Position numbers and translations under genes: made by a program
Shown here: positions 30,854 to 43,550 of the stretch, in pieces
Layout: each line of letters begins with the position of its first letter
Numbering within the stretch: position 1 is the stretch's first letter
From: Durusdinium trenchii
Taxonomy: Eukaryota; Sar; Dinophyceae; Suessiales; Symbiodiniaceae
Direction of reading: 5' to 3'
Assembly (NCBI GenBank): GCA_963970005.1
Contig: CAXAMN010018446.1
Location: forward strand, 728,131 to 792,130
Length of the DNA stretch: 64,000 bases
The notes under the pieces: generated by a model
Databases searched by the model: none
Told to the model about the DNA's origin: nothing
Seen by the model: only the letters and a program-made list of their open reading frames with translations

Positions 30854-31303
30854 CCCTGAGGATCCGATATTGCAAAACATCAATATCGCAAAAAGTTTTC
30901 AATAATATTGAACTTGTTAATCGCAGGATTGTTTTTTTTTCAATATTGAAGACTGAAGATTTAAAAAAACACCGACCAATATCATGATCAATATCAAGAC
31001 CAATATCAATGTCAAAAGGAACTCCACAGGATCTCCACAGGATTCTAAACTCCACAGGAAATCCACAGGAACTCCACAGGATCTCCACGATCAATATTGA
31101 CCAATATCATGACCAATATCATGATCAATATCATGATCAATATTTGAAACCAATATTGACCAATATCGACCAATATCATGACCAATATTATATTGATCAT
31201 GATATTGATTTTTTGGCTTCCAAGTTGACCGTTTTCAATATTATTGAAAAAATTGTGGGACCAATCGTAAGATTGTTTTTTTTTCAATATCGGATCCTCA
31301 GGG
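30854..31303. mobile_element. 450-bp non-autonomous element with perfect 19-bp terminal inverted repeats
   Basis: The left end CCCTGAGGATCCGATATTG (30854-30872) is the exact inverse of the right end CAATATCGGATCCTCAGGG (31285-31303). The interior is very AT-rich and made of two 12-base motifs, ACCAATATCATG-like and CTCCACAGGATC-like. There are also subterminal direct repeats AATCG(C/T)A(A/G)GATTG followed by T8-9 and CAATAT near both ends. It has no coding capacity. TG flanks both ends, which is too short to prove a target duplication. The structure suggests a foldback/MITE-like DNA transposon, distinct from the CCCAGACACT family. Confidence 0.82.
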
Positions 31304-33103
31304 TGGTTTCAGAGGTGAGAAATGGCACTGGCACCCCGTTCGATGTCCGTCCGACAGATGGGGGTCCAAAAAAGAAGAAACACCTCTTACTTGGGGTTTG
31401 TGCCATCTACTCCTCTCAATCCACTACAAGTATATATCCAGGTCCTTCCTCCACTGCACCGAAAAGCCTCCAACAGAAAGCCGTTTTTTCAGGTGCCCCA
31501 GAAAGCTGGTCTTGAGAAGGCCGCACCAGCTGCACCGCGGCAGTGCATTGCATTAGCAGAGGACGGATGCGCTCCGCAAGCAATGCGGATGAACGGTCAA
31601 CACTCTCACTGACGTTTGGAATTCGCTTGGAACGGAGCCCACAGGCTCCCATCTACGTGGCCTCGATCCAACTGGTCAGCTACATCCGATACGTTGATAT
31701 GTCCAGTGAGTTAGATGGCTTCATCATCAGCTGGCAAGTCTTGACATGTCAGCTGGCACCAGTCGTTTGTATCGGTTTGCGATAGTTTATACGCAGTTTG
31801 TGTGTGTGTGTGTTTAATTTTGTCGGGTAGCGTTGGAAGAACTTGTGCAGTCAATATCTTCCATTCTCCATTGGTCCACCACATTCCAACTTGCCATGCC
31901 ATACCATATATAGGCATTCCATCATATGTGTGCCCTACATTTTCATTGTAATATATGCATCTATTTTCCTGATCAGGTGGCATCATGCGGCTGCCTGGTT
32001 CAAAAACAGAACAATTACATCAGCGACAGATAGCAAAAGGATGCAAAAGGTATTTGCCGCTGCAGCGCCCAGCGCATCTCCACAGATCTCCACGGTGGCA
32101 CAGCCCTACGCCCCCCAGACTTCCGTTGAATTCAATCAGTCCCAGACCATGCATCTAATACCTAACCCCGCAAACCACCCCTGGCCCGTCACATGGATGG
32201 TGTGGGAGATTTGCGAGAATCCTCTTCCAAATCCTCGGTTGTGAGTCGCCAGTCGTTCCCTCCCAGCAAGAGAAACCTTCGCCACCTCCTCCATAGTTGG
32301 CCTTTTACGGCCTTGGTTGATTGATTAAAAGAGGGGATACCCTATGATACCCTCAAGTGTACAACCAATAGGTATATGGATGGCACCAACCCCTCTATAG
32401 TAGGTATATATTATATGGCACCGACCCCTCTATTATTCCCAAGTACGGACATCATTGACCTCCTCGCGAGTCACTCTGAGTTTGGCACCTTCCCGGAAAT
32501 AGCAGCCGAGGTCCAGGGCATGCCTAGCCAGGCGCATCACCGTCTGAGAAGAACCGCACTGATTCGTCTTTTGCCGCCCGACCTCCCCCCGACCTCCGCG
32601 TTTGTTGAGGATGATGTGTATGGTTCCCTATGAGTGAATCCCCCTCCGGCCCAGACACGGTCTCTCTCACGACTATTTTGGACAGAGCCTTTCCCTTTAT
32701 GTTGGGTCAGCTCTGTTCCAGACCTCTTTCCCAGGTCTTGGGCAGGGCCTGTCGAATTTTCTTGGGTCCGTTCCGGGCTCTTTTCGTCGCCGCACCCTCA
32801 GCCGGGCACATCCTGGCACAATCTGTCAGGGGCCTCAGCCATTGCCGGTGCAAAATCTTCAGGTGCGTGGGGGAGGGTGTGGGGTGAGCTGGCGCGGCTG
32901 AACCTTCGTGAGCTAAGTGAGTTCATTCGTTCCAGGCAGCTCAGTAAGCTGCGGTTCCATTCATGACCGAAGGGTCTGTGAGCATGTGTTTGGTGGGGCC
33001 GACGGGTCGGCGGGTCGGGGCTGGCGAGGGATGCTCGGATGAGATGAGGGAAGGATGCTCGGTGCCCAGGAGAAGAAGCTGCCAAGGTCTTCCGACCAAC
33101 AGA

Positions 33104-33173
33104 GGTTGAAGAACCCTAACTAGGCTATCCCAGTTCGGTACCCTGGTAGGGTCCTATTTACGGTCACTTAACC
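33104..33173. repeat. Dispersed repeat family F copy 2
   Basis: Matches 18930-18998 (GGTTGAAGAACCCTAACTAG to ACGGTCACTTAACC), with imperfect inverted ends. Confidence 0.75.
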
Positions 33174-35246
33174 TCTGTCTTCCGAGGGCCAAGACCGGGC
33201 CAAAACCTTGAGAGGATGATGTTTGCGCCGATGCACGTCCAATTCCATGTTCAACGGTATGACTCACGTGTTCCAACCAGACGGCCTTTATAGCACGGCC
33301 CTTTTTTTGGTGCAATTGTCTACCGACATTCAACTAGACCATCGCGTTTGCCCTGACAGTGTCCAATAGAAGCCGTGTGTGTGTAGACATCGCATGATTG
33401 GGGATTGGACATTCACAACATTCACCTTTTTGGGGGATTGGAGACCGGAAAGGTTCGGTTCTTGGACTGCCTGAGCAGAGCTCTGAGCTTTGAGTTCGGT
33501 CTTTCCAGGAGTTGGGACGTCCACGGAGTGAACCCTTTGTCCCTTTGTTGTTGGGAAGCCTCAGACCCCGGGCCCTCAACCCCTGCCAACTGCTATGGAA
33601 GGGGAGAAGGTCCGACCTGCCAAGGAGGGAAGTCAGTTCATGGCTGCCCAGATGAGCTCATTGACCCGAACCAACTGCTACATGTTAACCTTCGGTCCAT
33701 GTCACCCTAGCGGCGAACTGAGGGTCCAATGAGCGTCTGGCTGGCAGCGAATATGTGTCCAATCGTGGCACGCTTGCCCTTTCTGGGGGGTTCATCGGGG
33801 TTCCTTCTCGATCTTGGATCTTGATTTATATATTATACTTGGTGTAGTTTATTCCACAAACGATGAGATGATCCGGGAAACCTCGACATTGAATAATTCC
33901 CTCCACTCCCTCCTTGCGTTCTCCACAGACCTTACCTCTTCAGCCTTAAGTGATCTCAAGGCTCACGTGGAACCTCACGACCGGCGGTGCTCGTGACCGG
34001 CGGTCGTTTGCGAGCGAACCGCCAGGCTCCAAGGCCGGCCCAGTGGGGTGGAGGGGGATGCGAAAATGCCGCGGAGTGTTTGGTGCAGATCTGAGCCACC
34101 CTCACGAGGTTTAGCATTGACGGAAGCTTTGCTTTCGATCAAGGGTCCAAGTGATGAAGGTATAGATAAATGATGTCCTGGTATCTCTCTGTTGACTTCA
34201 TTTTACTGGAGTTCATCATACCAAGACAATACAATGATTGGAGGCTTTCAAGAGGTTTGGACCTGGGTCAGACTGGACCTCTTTCTGGTCGGAGCTGCTC
34301 GCAGCTTGGACTTGCTAGTGTGGAGTCCACAAGCTGTCAAGACTCAGAGTCCCCGTCGGACGCCGATGGTCGCTTCGCCGGTGCGGGCCGGAGTCGTCGT
34401 CACCGGCACCACCGGGCGCGGCGAAGTCCGGCGGCACGAACGGCCTCGCCGGTGACCCGAACTCGCGGAACGGCTCCGGGTGACCCTGCCCCTCACAACG
34501 AACGGGTGACCCTGCCACCTCAACCAACATGTAGACTTAGAGGTTGGTTCGGGTCAATCGTCTGGGCAAAAGCAAAGCGGTTTTCTGGCAGAAACCCATG
34601 TCTTGGGAGGCTTCTTCCGCATCACGTGGCGGGTCACCACTGCTGGGTCATGGCAATTCCGGAGCACTGGTTGATAAACCTAAAGGAGGTCAATCTTGAA
34701 CCAGCACCACCCAGGTCGGGTGGTTTTGCTTGACCCTCCTGAAGATATGTATGTTCCATCCAATGACCACCCGACATGTGCTGGGTGGTGCTGGAGAAGG
34801 GCTCCAGGTGCAATGACCCACATCCACAGCGGTTCGATTCATTTCTCCTTCAGACTCTCAACGCTTCCAACACCGCAACGCAGGCGTTCTGGACCCAAAC
34901 CATCCCAAAGCCATAATGTGTTGGTTTCGGGCTCGGAGTCTTAGGGTAGAATCCATAAGATGTCAAAGGTGAAGGTATCAATGATGTTATTTGATGTTGC
35001 TTTCTTTTATTATTAAGTTCTCTTCCCATTATATAGGAGGAGACAAGGAATTCAAGAGGGTGGCCTCCCCGTAGCGTAGCAAACGAATCACAACTGAAGC
35101 AGTGTGGCATTTTGTGTAGCAGGTGGTGACAGGGTCGACACTAAAACAACAACCCCAAACCCACAAAATCTTTCGATTCACCAAACCCCCGACCATGGCT
35201 TGCCATGCTCCCCACCATGACATGAAAACATTTGAAATGTTATGGT

Positions 35247-35352
35247 GGGCCCCCACAAAACCATCCAAAACCTGGTTTTCCCTCGCAAAAAAAACCTGGG
35301 TTTTCTAAGTGAAAACCATTGCTTTTCATGGGAAATTGGTTCGGGCCCCTGG
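35247..35352 (+). repeat. Family D repeat copy (GGGCCC ends, AACCTGGTTTT core)
   Basis: Contains CCATCCAAAACCTGGTTTTC and a following AAAACCTGGGTTTTC, and ends TTGGTTCGGGCCCCTGG. It is the inverse of 58899-59003. Related pieces are at 37449-37535 and 28190-28256. Confidence 0.78.
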
Positions 35353-35627
35353 TCATGTTCACTCCACTCAACCAGGCTTCACTCCACCGGGTTGCCTCTC
35401 AGGCGACCGGACACCGGGAACTTCGGCCCGCTCGGGAGACCCGGTCGTGGTCGGTCGGTCGTGGTTGGTCGTGGCGCTTCCTGTCGGGGTGCCAAGTAGT
35501 GGAGACCTGTTTACGTAGTGTGGAGATATCCGTTGGTGACCCCGAACGGAAGCAGCTGGTAGGCTTCCAAAGATAGGTTCGAGTGCGGCCTGGGTGAAGG
35601 GAGACAGAGAAAATCACCTCTAAGGAG

Positions 35628-35752
35628 CTATACCCTAGGCTTCCTGGCCAACCATTAATTGAAGAGGCTGAATCCCGAATCAACTAAGGATTTTACACTA
35701 CAAAACCAGGTCAACATGTTTTTTTTAAATGGTCGAACGGAAGTCTAGGGAG
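35628..35752. repeat. Family C foldback repeat copy 2
   Basis: Begins CTATACCCTAGGC, shares TAAGGATTTTACACTACAAA with 29146-29263, and ends with AAGTCTAGGG, an imperfect inverse of the start. Confidence 0.68.
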
Positions 35753-36667
35753 AGTGGTCAATGTCGTTTAAACACTATGACTGGTTCCTCACTCCATGTA
35801 TGACTGTATGACATAGGTTCCTTCATTGGAGTGGTTAAAGCGGGGTCAATGTCGTTTAACGCGGGGTTCCAGCATCCAGTGGTCTTTTGCAGAAGTTGCT
35901 GAGCAGGTTGCTGCTACTCTGGATGGTTTTGTCCCCCCTTAAGACCTGTGTTTCAAAGCTGTTTTTTCCTCGCCAATGGGATGGATTTTAGAACGAGTTC
36001 TCCATTAGTTTCGCCTTTTGCTTTGGATATCGTCCACGAGATACCCCTCAAAAAGCACCGGACTCGAAAGCACCGGTTGCTCGGTTGTATGATGTATTGT
36101 GTGTGCATGTACTATAATATACCAGCAGCCTCCAACAGGTCTCCTTTGGTGGCTGAAATGGAGACTGAAAAGTGGCAGGTGATGACCGAAAGAAGACCGA
36201 AAGAAGAGTCGGGTGCTGGCTGTTCTGGGCCGTACCACCCAGACGTTCCTGGCACAGCCCGTCCCTCAATTTCAATCGATGAGTTCGACCCCAGACGCCC
36301 TGACACCAGGCGACCCAGGGTCCGATCCCCCCCAGACAGAGAGGCACCCAGGGTCACGTTTGGGCAGTTGCTCACTCCGACAACAGGCGACCTCCCGACC
36401 AGGAGGTGCAGGCTGTGGACACATGTTTTTCACGCGGAACGCGGCTCGCGGGCTCGCGCGCGCATTGACGGCTTGGCTCAACATGCCAAGAAATGTTGAC
36501 AAAAGATGACAAAAGTAAGGCCAGAATGTGGTTTGCAGATCAAGAATTAGATATGAATCACTTTATAATTGGGATTTGAGGCAAGAATCTTGAGGGGTGT
36601 GTACTATGATTATGATTATCTATTGTCAGCGGTTTGATCCTTTCAGTCCCAACTGGGTGTGTATTAA

Positions 36668-36767
36668 TATCCCTAGGGCTCCTGGCCCACCTCCTGAAAA
36701 GGTGGTTAGACCCCCGAAACCCACCCCAACCACCTTCTCAGGAGGTGGGCCAGGAGCCCTAGGATAT
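36668..36767. repeat. Palindromic MITE-like element, family A copy 2
   Basis: Left arm TATCCCTAGGGCTCCTGGCC and right arm GGCCAGGAGCCCTAGGATA are nearly exact complements. The centre includes GGTGGTTAGACCCCCGAAAC. The arms match 1439-1536. Confidence 0.85.
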
Positions 36768-37448
36768 AGACAGGACTGACGGCTGAGTCTCACAGGGTCT
36801 GGCGTTCTGAACAACTATGGCGTTTTTGGGTAATTTGTGCGTGGAAAATTGAGTGTAGGAAGACTTGGACCTGGACCTCCATATCACCATAGGACCTGGG
36901 ACCTGCGGATTTTCTCGGTGACAGTTGTGTATGTTCTCGGTTCCTATCTTTATAAATCCCCTTCTGGAACAAACGATTCGTTTTTCTTCCAGTTCCTAAG
37001 CAAATCCAAGGTTCAGAGCTTAACCAATATTTGTTTAAAGGTAAGCTCTTCGCTTAATGTTCGGCGTCAAGCCAAACTTTCCGGCTTGACCCATCTAGTT
37101 GAGGACTTGAGGACCCCTTCGGAAATTGATCAGCCATTGTGCGATCGGCGCAGCCGACATGCATCGCCGCGGAAACATGTAACACCTGGCATATGTGATC
37201 CAGACAACATCCTCCAAAAGCTTACTTATCAGAGATGGCTGTGTGTTCTAATATAGGGAGACCCCAACCCATGACATGATGTTTATTTGCCTTTTTCCAA
37301 GGAGGTTTTGGGAGGCCTCCCGATTTTAATACACCCATATATTGACATTCAACAGGTGGCTTGGCATGTGAATGTGAGAACACCTGGATCTCTTGAAACA
37401 AGTACTAGCAGAGCTACGCATCGAGGGAATCGAACGAGCATCTTCCTG

Positions 37449-37535
37449 AAAGCCAGGGCGGCCCAACCAAAGCCCATCCAAAACCGGGTTTTCCCTCGCA
37501 AAAAAGGCAGGGGTTTTTGTTGATGAAAACCTTGG
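37449..37535 (+). repeat. Family D repeat, partial copy
   Basis: CCATCCAAAACCGGGTTTTC and the following CTCGCAAAAAAGGCAGGGGT parallel the copy at 35247; the right part is diverged. Confidence 0.6.
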
Positions 37536-37705
37536 TGAGACCTTGGCCCCCAGAGCAGAGACCAACTCCGCAGGGTACCAATTCATCCGGTCGGACCGCT
37601 GTGCGATTTTGTGCTTCGGAGGCGAAGGATGGATGGCTGACATGGCCCTGGAACTTGGATCCGTTGGAAATCCGGGACATCCGTGAACCTGGCAGGTCTC
37701 GAATA

Positions 37706-37795
37706 CCCAGACACTCTATGTATGCCATATATGCCTACATTGGGGTGGTTTGAGGAGTCAATGTAGACATATATGACAGACATGGAGTGTCTGGG
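37706..37795 (-). repeat. Family B palindromic MITE, intact copy 2 (90 bp)
   Basis: Its reverse complement is identical over all 90 bases to 28269-28358. Flanks AATA and TAAT differ from those of the other copy. Confidence 0.88.
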
Positions 37796-40700
37796 TAATG
37801 GCTCGTCAGAGATGCATTTCTAGTTGCTTTCCCTGGGTCAATGTTGCAGATCGTGTTATTTTGTTGCTCCCGAACTACTAGTATTCTTTTTGGTATGTTT
37901 TCCCAGTTCTGGCTTCTCTATTTTTAAGGTCAAGCTAGCCTCACTGACCATGCCGAAAAAATGGATCACTCGACGGTCTAAGACCATGGGGAGGTGTGAA
38001 GACCAACTGAGGAGTCTATCTCTACCAGCACCGAAACCAACAGGTCTCCTCTGGAGGCATTTGTAGATTGTAGACTTAAAAGTCGCAGGTGGCGACCTGT
38101 TGGAAGGTCCAGGTACAGTCTTTCATGAAAGCCTGCTTTGTTTGAGTGAAGCCCGTCCTCCGTCCGCCTTCCGACTCCGAATATGTGTGGGTCCCCAGGC
38201 CCGCTTTCATCCAAACCGTCTTTAGACTCGTAAAACACGATGGCGTCGACGCAACGGGTTGGCCGCGGTGGACGCAGCGTCTGAAGACTGGCCTCATGGA
38301 TTCCACGTCGTAGTTGGTGTTTTACGGCCTTGGCTGGTTGATTAATGGAGGGGATACCCTCAAGATCCCTCAAGTGTACAACCATGTACAATCAATATAT
38401 GTCTATGGTACCTGGCACCGACACATGTGTTATTCCCAAAAGGGCATCATGGATGCCACGTTTCTTGGCCTAGGCTCTTCGGCCGGGAAGAGCAAGAGGA
38501 TCGCGGACGGGGCAGACGATGGGCAGATGTTTGGCTTAACAACGTGACCAGGTAAGACAACTGTCGTCCAGTCATCCTACTCCTACCTATAGGACAAGTG
38601 GATAAGCTGCAAAACCTTTTGGGCGGGAGGATTGGTTGTTCCACCCAAATCCAACGGGGGAAAATGTTGGTGAACTCTCCATGTTCTACGGCTCAGATGG
38701 CTCGGGCGTTCGGATGTGGGTGGGATGGCCCCCCGGGCGGAAACCAACTGGGTGAATCCGCTTGGCATGCTGGTATGTCTTATTTTGTTCTTGGTTCCTG
38801 GACGACAACATCCAAGATCAGTTGATTTTTCGCCCTTCTCACCTACCTGAACCATCCTATGGGTGTGCAATGGAGATCCCTACGTAGTGCAGGGTAGTCC
38901 AGCCAGGACACCCCAGTGGATGGTCCTGGTATAGTCTAGTAACAAGGCGCATCGCTACGTCGTAGCAAGGACGCTACAAGTCTAACAAAGGGCATCACTA
39001 CTAGTAACAAGAAGCTACTATATAGTAGCTTCCTGCACTTCCTTGTGATGCTTTCCCACACCCAACGACCTTCGCTCAGCTTCGCTCCTCGCTTGGAGGC
39101 GGCGGCAGCCGGGCCCTCGCAGCTCAACGGATGGCCAGACGCCGATGCAAGGGCCTGACAGCCCCAGACAGTGACAGTGATGCCCGGAGATGGGAGGAAT
39201 GGATCTTAATCATCAGGTCATCACCTTTATTTCTGGGTTTTGGTCTCCAACACTCCTCCAATTTCAATCCTTGTTGACCTTGTTGGCATTAATGTTCAAG
39301 TTCCATGTCTATCTGCACGTTTTGCCTGCGCTTACGGACATCCGATGGATTGAACACAACATTGATACAGCTACTGGTAATAGTGATGGTAAGGAACAAG
39401 ATGAAAAAGAGGTCATCATGAATGATGGCGGTGATGATGTTGAACCCTCTGGTAGAAGCTGTTGATCCTGCAAGCTACATAGGATTGTTGATGACCAAGT
39501 GGCCAAGTTCTGGTCTTAGAATTCTCGTGTTTGCTGCGCCTGTCACGGTGGCCTCCTGTCACTGTCGCGGTGGACGGCACCGACGGCACGGTGTGCAGCG
39601 GTTGACACACCTGGTGTGGGAAGCTTCACGCCGAGGCGTTCCCTGCTGAAGCGTCGCCCTTTCCAAATGCCAGGCGTTGAAGAGAAAGAGAGAGGGAGAG
39701 AGAGTCGACGTGGTGTGGGGCTGGAAGACGTGATTTTGTTGCCACCATTTGAGTTCAATTGATATCATGCGTTTTGGTTTCGAACAACCAACCATTCAAC
39801 GACTTGAGGAGTTTAGACTACAAAGTTCCAGTCAACCGTTCTTTTAGTTGTCGAACTGAAGGCTGGGGTATACCAATCAATGGACCGAAATCACCTCTAC
39901 TGATCAGAACATAGGCGCATTTGACATCATTTGACCATGTTTGAGCGCTTGACCATCTTTACCCTCACCCTCACCCTGGATGTGAAGAAGACATGCAAAC
40001 TATTCAGTAGTGGGGCAGGTGGTTCTCTATTACACCTGTAGTGTGCCATGGAGCATGGTGCTTTGGAAAGCAAAGATTCTGCTGTGCAGGATTTTTTAAA
40101 GGGTCAACGTACTTGACTGTCCGAAAAGGCATACTCTTGGACCCGAACAGTGTTTCTGTTTCAGAAAGGGTTTCTTACTAACCACTATATGATAGTTACC
40201 TTAAGAATCCTGGCCTTCAAACACCTCATAAGGTCTTGAGGGCCCGGATCCCCATGGAGGGGTAGCTTAAACCCTGAGCAAAGGACTGGGCTGGACAGCC
40301 AAGTCTAGGTAAATATGCCAGCACCCATGGATCGTTTGGGTAAGTGGCACCGTGGCGTTCCAAAAGCATGACCCCCACGGACAAGGACGGTCGACTCAGA
40401 AGGGAACGTCCTCGACTTCGGTTCTGATTCTGAGGTTGGTTTGGATTGCCCCCCCCAAAAAAGAAGAAACAAAACCCTACTCCTACCCCCCAAAAAAGGT
40501 GGATCGCCTGCACGTTTTGGGGACACCGGGGACACACCAGTCAAATCCAACAGGGACAACCCGCCTCTCGAACTTAGCGATGGCAGGTGCCACCTGTTAC
40601 CCTGCCGTGTCAGTGGACACCTTTACGACTAGGGTCCAGACCGGGAGAAGCTCGCAAAGTGGCGCGCTGTTCTCGGATTACAGCTCCCTGAAAGAATCGT

Positions 40701-41833
40701 TTTTTGCGGAACAGGTGGCTCGTTCTTTTCCCGGACTCAATGAAGCCCCCCGTCTGGGGAATACCTGCTTGGTGTTCGGAACATGGTCATCTTCCAGGGG
40801 TTCCTCGTCCATGATGATTTCAGTGAGTTTGGGCCAGTAAATATTGGGGAGAGTTATTGGACGTGCTCCTGGCCGAGGTAGGGTGCGTTTGTCCCTACCT
40901 TGAGAGCCTAGCTACCTTTTGAGCCCTATAAGGTAGAATCAGTGTTGAAACTCGTTTCTGAGTCTTGTGTTGTTTTGCCGATTCCTTGAGTTTCAACCTT
41001 CACTTGGGATGATTTTACACCCAACTGACTCATACCAGCACCTTCATGTCGGGGTCACCTGGCTGGTTTCGCCCCAGCCCACGACTAAGGGACCTCCAGC
41101 CAGGACACCCCGAAAGAAGGGTCCAGGTACCAGGGCCCTCCGACAGGTCACCAATTGAGACCTGTTAGGGTCCAACAACCCTCTAACAGCCTGTTGGAGG
41201 GTCCAGGTCTGTGTGTATTGTTTTCGTTGAAACCCACTGGATCGCCTTGGGTTCGCTCCCACCGGTCGTCCATTCCGCCAGGTCGCCCCGAGAGGCAGTC
41301 GGTCAGTCGGTCGGTCGTGGGGCAGAGTGGGTCGCCACACGGGTTTTTGCTTCAACGGGCGAATCCATGTGAATCCATCTGAATTGCTTTTGCTTCTTTC
41401 ATGGCTGCGGGTCACACCGGGTGACAGACCCTCCACACCCGGGTGAACAGGTCCGAACATGGGAGGGACCCCCGGATCAACCTGGTGCAAGGGGGCTCCT
41501 GGGTCAACCCGTTGGTTCGATCCACCGCCGCTTCTTCGGAACCCCAAAACCACTGGTTGGTCTTCGGAAAACCATCGGACGTAGTAGGGGACGACCCACG
41601 TGAGGGTCCGGATGTTTTGGGGAGTGTTACGTACACATTTGAACAGCAAGTTCCGTTAACAGCAAGTCAGCAAGTCCAAGAAAAACCACTCAACCCCCTT
41701 GAAGAGGTCATGGTTGAGAACCACAATGGTACATCTATGTATCCAAGTCTCGACTGTATCTGTCTTTTTGCGGCATGAAGGTCAAGGTGACATGCGAGTC
41801 TCGACCATATAGAGCATTTAGAAAGCATCAATA

Positions 41834-41923
41834 CCCAGACACTCCATGGATGGTATATTTACATTCATTGGGGTGGTTTCAGGGGTCAATGTAGGCATCT
41901 GTACCATACATGGAGTGTTTGGG
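41834..41923. repeat. Family B palindromic MITE, diverged copy
   Basis: Ends CCCAGACACTCCATGGATGG and CCATACATGGAGTGTTTGGG, flanked on both sides by ATA, a possible target duplication. Confidence 0.8.
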
Positions 41924-43227
41924 ATACGCATTTATTTGATCGAACCGCCTATTCCAAGGCACTAGGAGCGCGCGTGGTTACATCCAACATCCAACTCAGA
42001 AACAGGGGAGCCTCATCTGTGGCCTCATGATTTTCTCATACCCTAAGAATCCTTCGGCCCTTCAAAGGCAGAGGTCGGAATAGCACCAGACCCGAACCAA
42101 ACCCATCAAAAAGACTTCGAGTAACCCCCACCATCAGTGCGAAAACACCACTCGACCTGCGAAAATTCCACGCCACCTGAAACACTGCTCCATTGTGTTC
42201 CGTTGCAACAATGAGCATGATGTCATTGGCATGGGTTGTGCTTGGTGGCGATCGCGCTGCGTCCCAACAGAGCTCAGCCTGCTAAAGCGACTCCTCCGCC
42301 ACACCTCGCAACCTCACGATTCCCTGCGCTTGCCACGAAAATTGCATTTCTGCACCTCAAAACCTGCACAAAGTACTATGCCTGCCACGAAAAGTGACCA
42401 TATCCTTCAGCAAATTTTGCGCCCAACCACACGTTTGGAATGATTTCGACGCATTCTGAGTACAGTCCCATCCACTAAAATCGCCATTTGAGTTGAGACT
42501 TGTCACCAAAACAGAGCTTCGAAGCAACAGCCTGAAACGCAAATATGTCACACCCTAGACTCAGTGAAAGTACAACCATCAAGGACGGAGAAGAGAAGAC
42601 GATCGCATCCAGTATGACTGGGCTACAGATGGTGCCTTCAATGAGGTGTCCAATGCTGCCCTAACCATCAGAACAAAAAAGTTGTAAGGGGGGGAAACTC
42701 TCGCGATTTTTTTTTAAGCTTCGCGAAGGCGCAAGCTTCCACGATCTTGCACCTTGCAGAGCAGCTTGAGCAGCTTGTGGAGGAGCAGCTTGTGGAGGAG
42801 CGTCAGGAAGCTCCTGAAGACTTGACACACGCTGGAGATCGTGGCACGACGATGCTACGCGGTCCTTTGGCCACCCGCTTCAATTCACTGAACGTGAGTG
42901 TTGCTCTTAAGGCTTGCTTCGGCCCTTCTATATAAGTGCCACGAACACTCAACGACGTTGATGCAATCCGTGCCACAAGGGGCCATGTAGCTTACAGATA
43001 GATTGTAGATGTCTTTGGGATTGGGGTGTGGCGTTTCGATGCTACTTTCAGACTGTCTCTCCACAGTAAAACAAAATCTCTGATCGTGTTTTTCACCACC
43101 CGATTGAAGAACGGTTGCGGACGGTTGACAACGGATGCGAACGCTGAGACAACGAGTCGCGAACAAGGCTCTACCCCCAGACCCCCAGAGTTAAACGAGA
43201 ACCCTTCGCTACGCAATCGGGAATAAA

Positions 43228-43503
43228 CAAGAAATGGTTGTGTTTGTGGTTGTGGGTTTTGTGCTTATGGATGCGTTTGGGGTTGTGGTTGTGTTTGTGA
43301 TTGTGTGTTTCTGTTTGTGGTTTTGTTTGCGGTTGTGTTTGTGATTGTGTGTTTGTGGCTTTGTATGTGGAGGTGTGTTTGTGGTTGTGTGTTTGTGATT
43401 TTGTTTGTGGTTGTGGTTGCGATTATGCTTGTGTGTTTGTGGTTGTGTGTTGTGGTTGCGTTTGTGGCTGTGTGCTTGTGATTGTGTTTGCGGTTGTGGT
43501 TGA
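43228..43503 (+). repeat. Long TG-rich simple repeat (TGTTTGTGGTTGTG)
   Basis: About 275 bases of TGTTTGTGGTTGTG/TGATTGTGTG variants with almost no A or C on this strand. The Cys/Val/Gly frame across it (CGCVCDCV) is an artefact of composition. Confidence 0.9.
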
Positions 43504-43550
43504 CACAGTCACAGAGAACACATAGTCACATAGTCATCTACAAAGAGCTA

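Larger units (their letters stand above)
31304..43227. other. Long gene-poor stretch
   Basis: No complete gene is recognised. It holds repeat copies (F at 33104, D at 35247 and 37449, C at 35628 and 39785, A at 36668, B at 37706 and 41834). A possible exon follows CCGTTTTTTCAG at about 31489 (VPQKAGLEKAAPAAPRQC). A short frame at 33552-33575 reads WEASDPGP, like the retrotransposon decapeptide. ORFs near 36.2-36.5, 40.5-40.8 and 34.3-34.7 kb are Arg/Pro-rich or mixed and match nothing I know. The CTACTAGTAACAAGGACGCT motif recurs at 38.95-39.02 kb. Confidence 0.45.

Noticed and set aside
30840..31515. Frames rich in DQYHDQYHDQY
   Set aside because: They come from the ACCAATATCATG repeats inside the 450-bp element.
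37380..37465. tRNA-like T-loop GTTCGATTC on the minus strand
   Set aside because: The flanking bases do not form a T-stem, and no acceptor or anticodon arm could be drawn.
43301..43525. Cys/Val-rich frame resembling a metallothionein
   Set aside because: It is a direct reading of the TG simple repeat.
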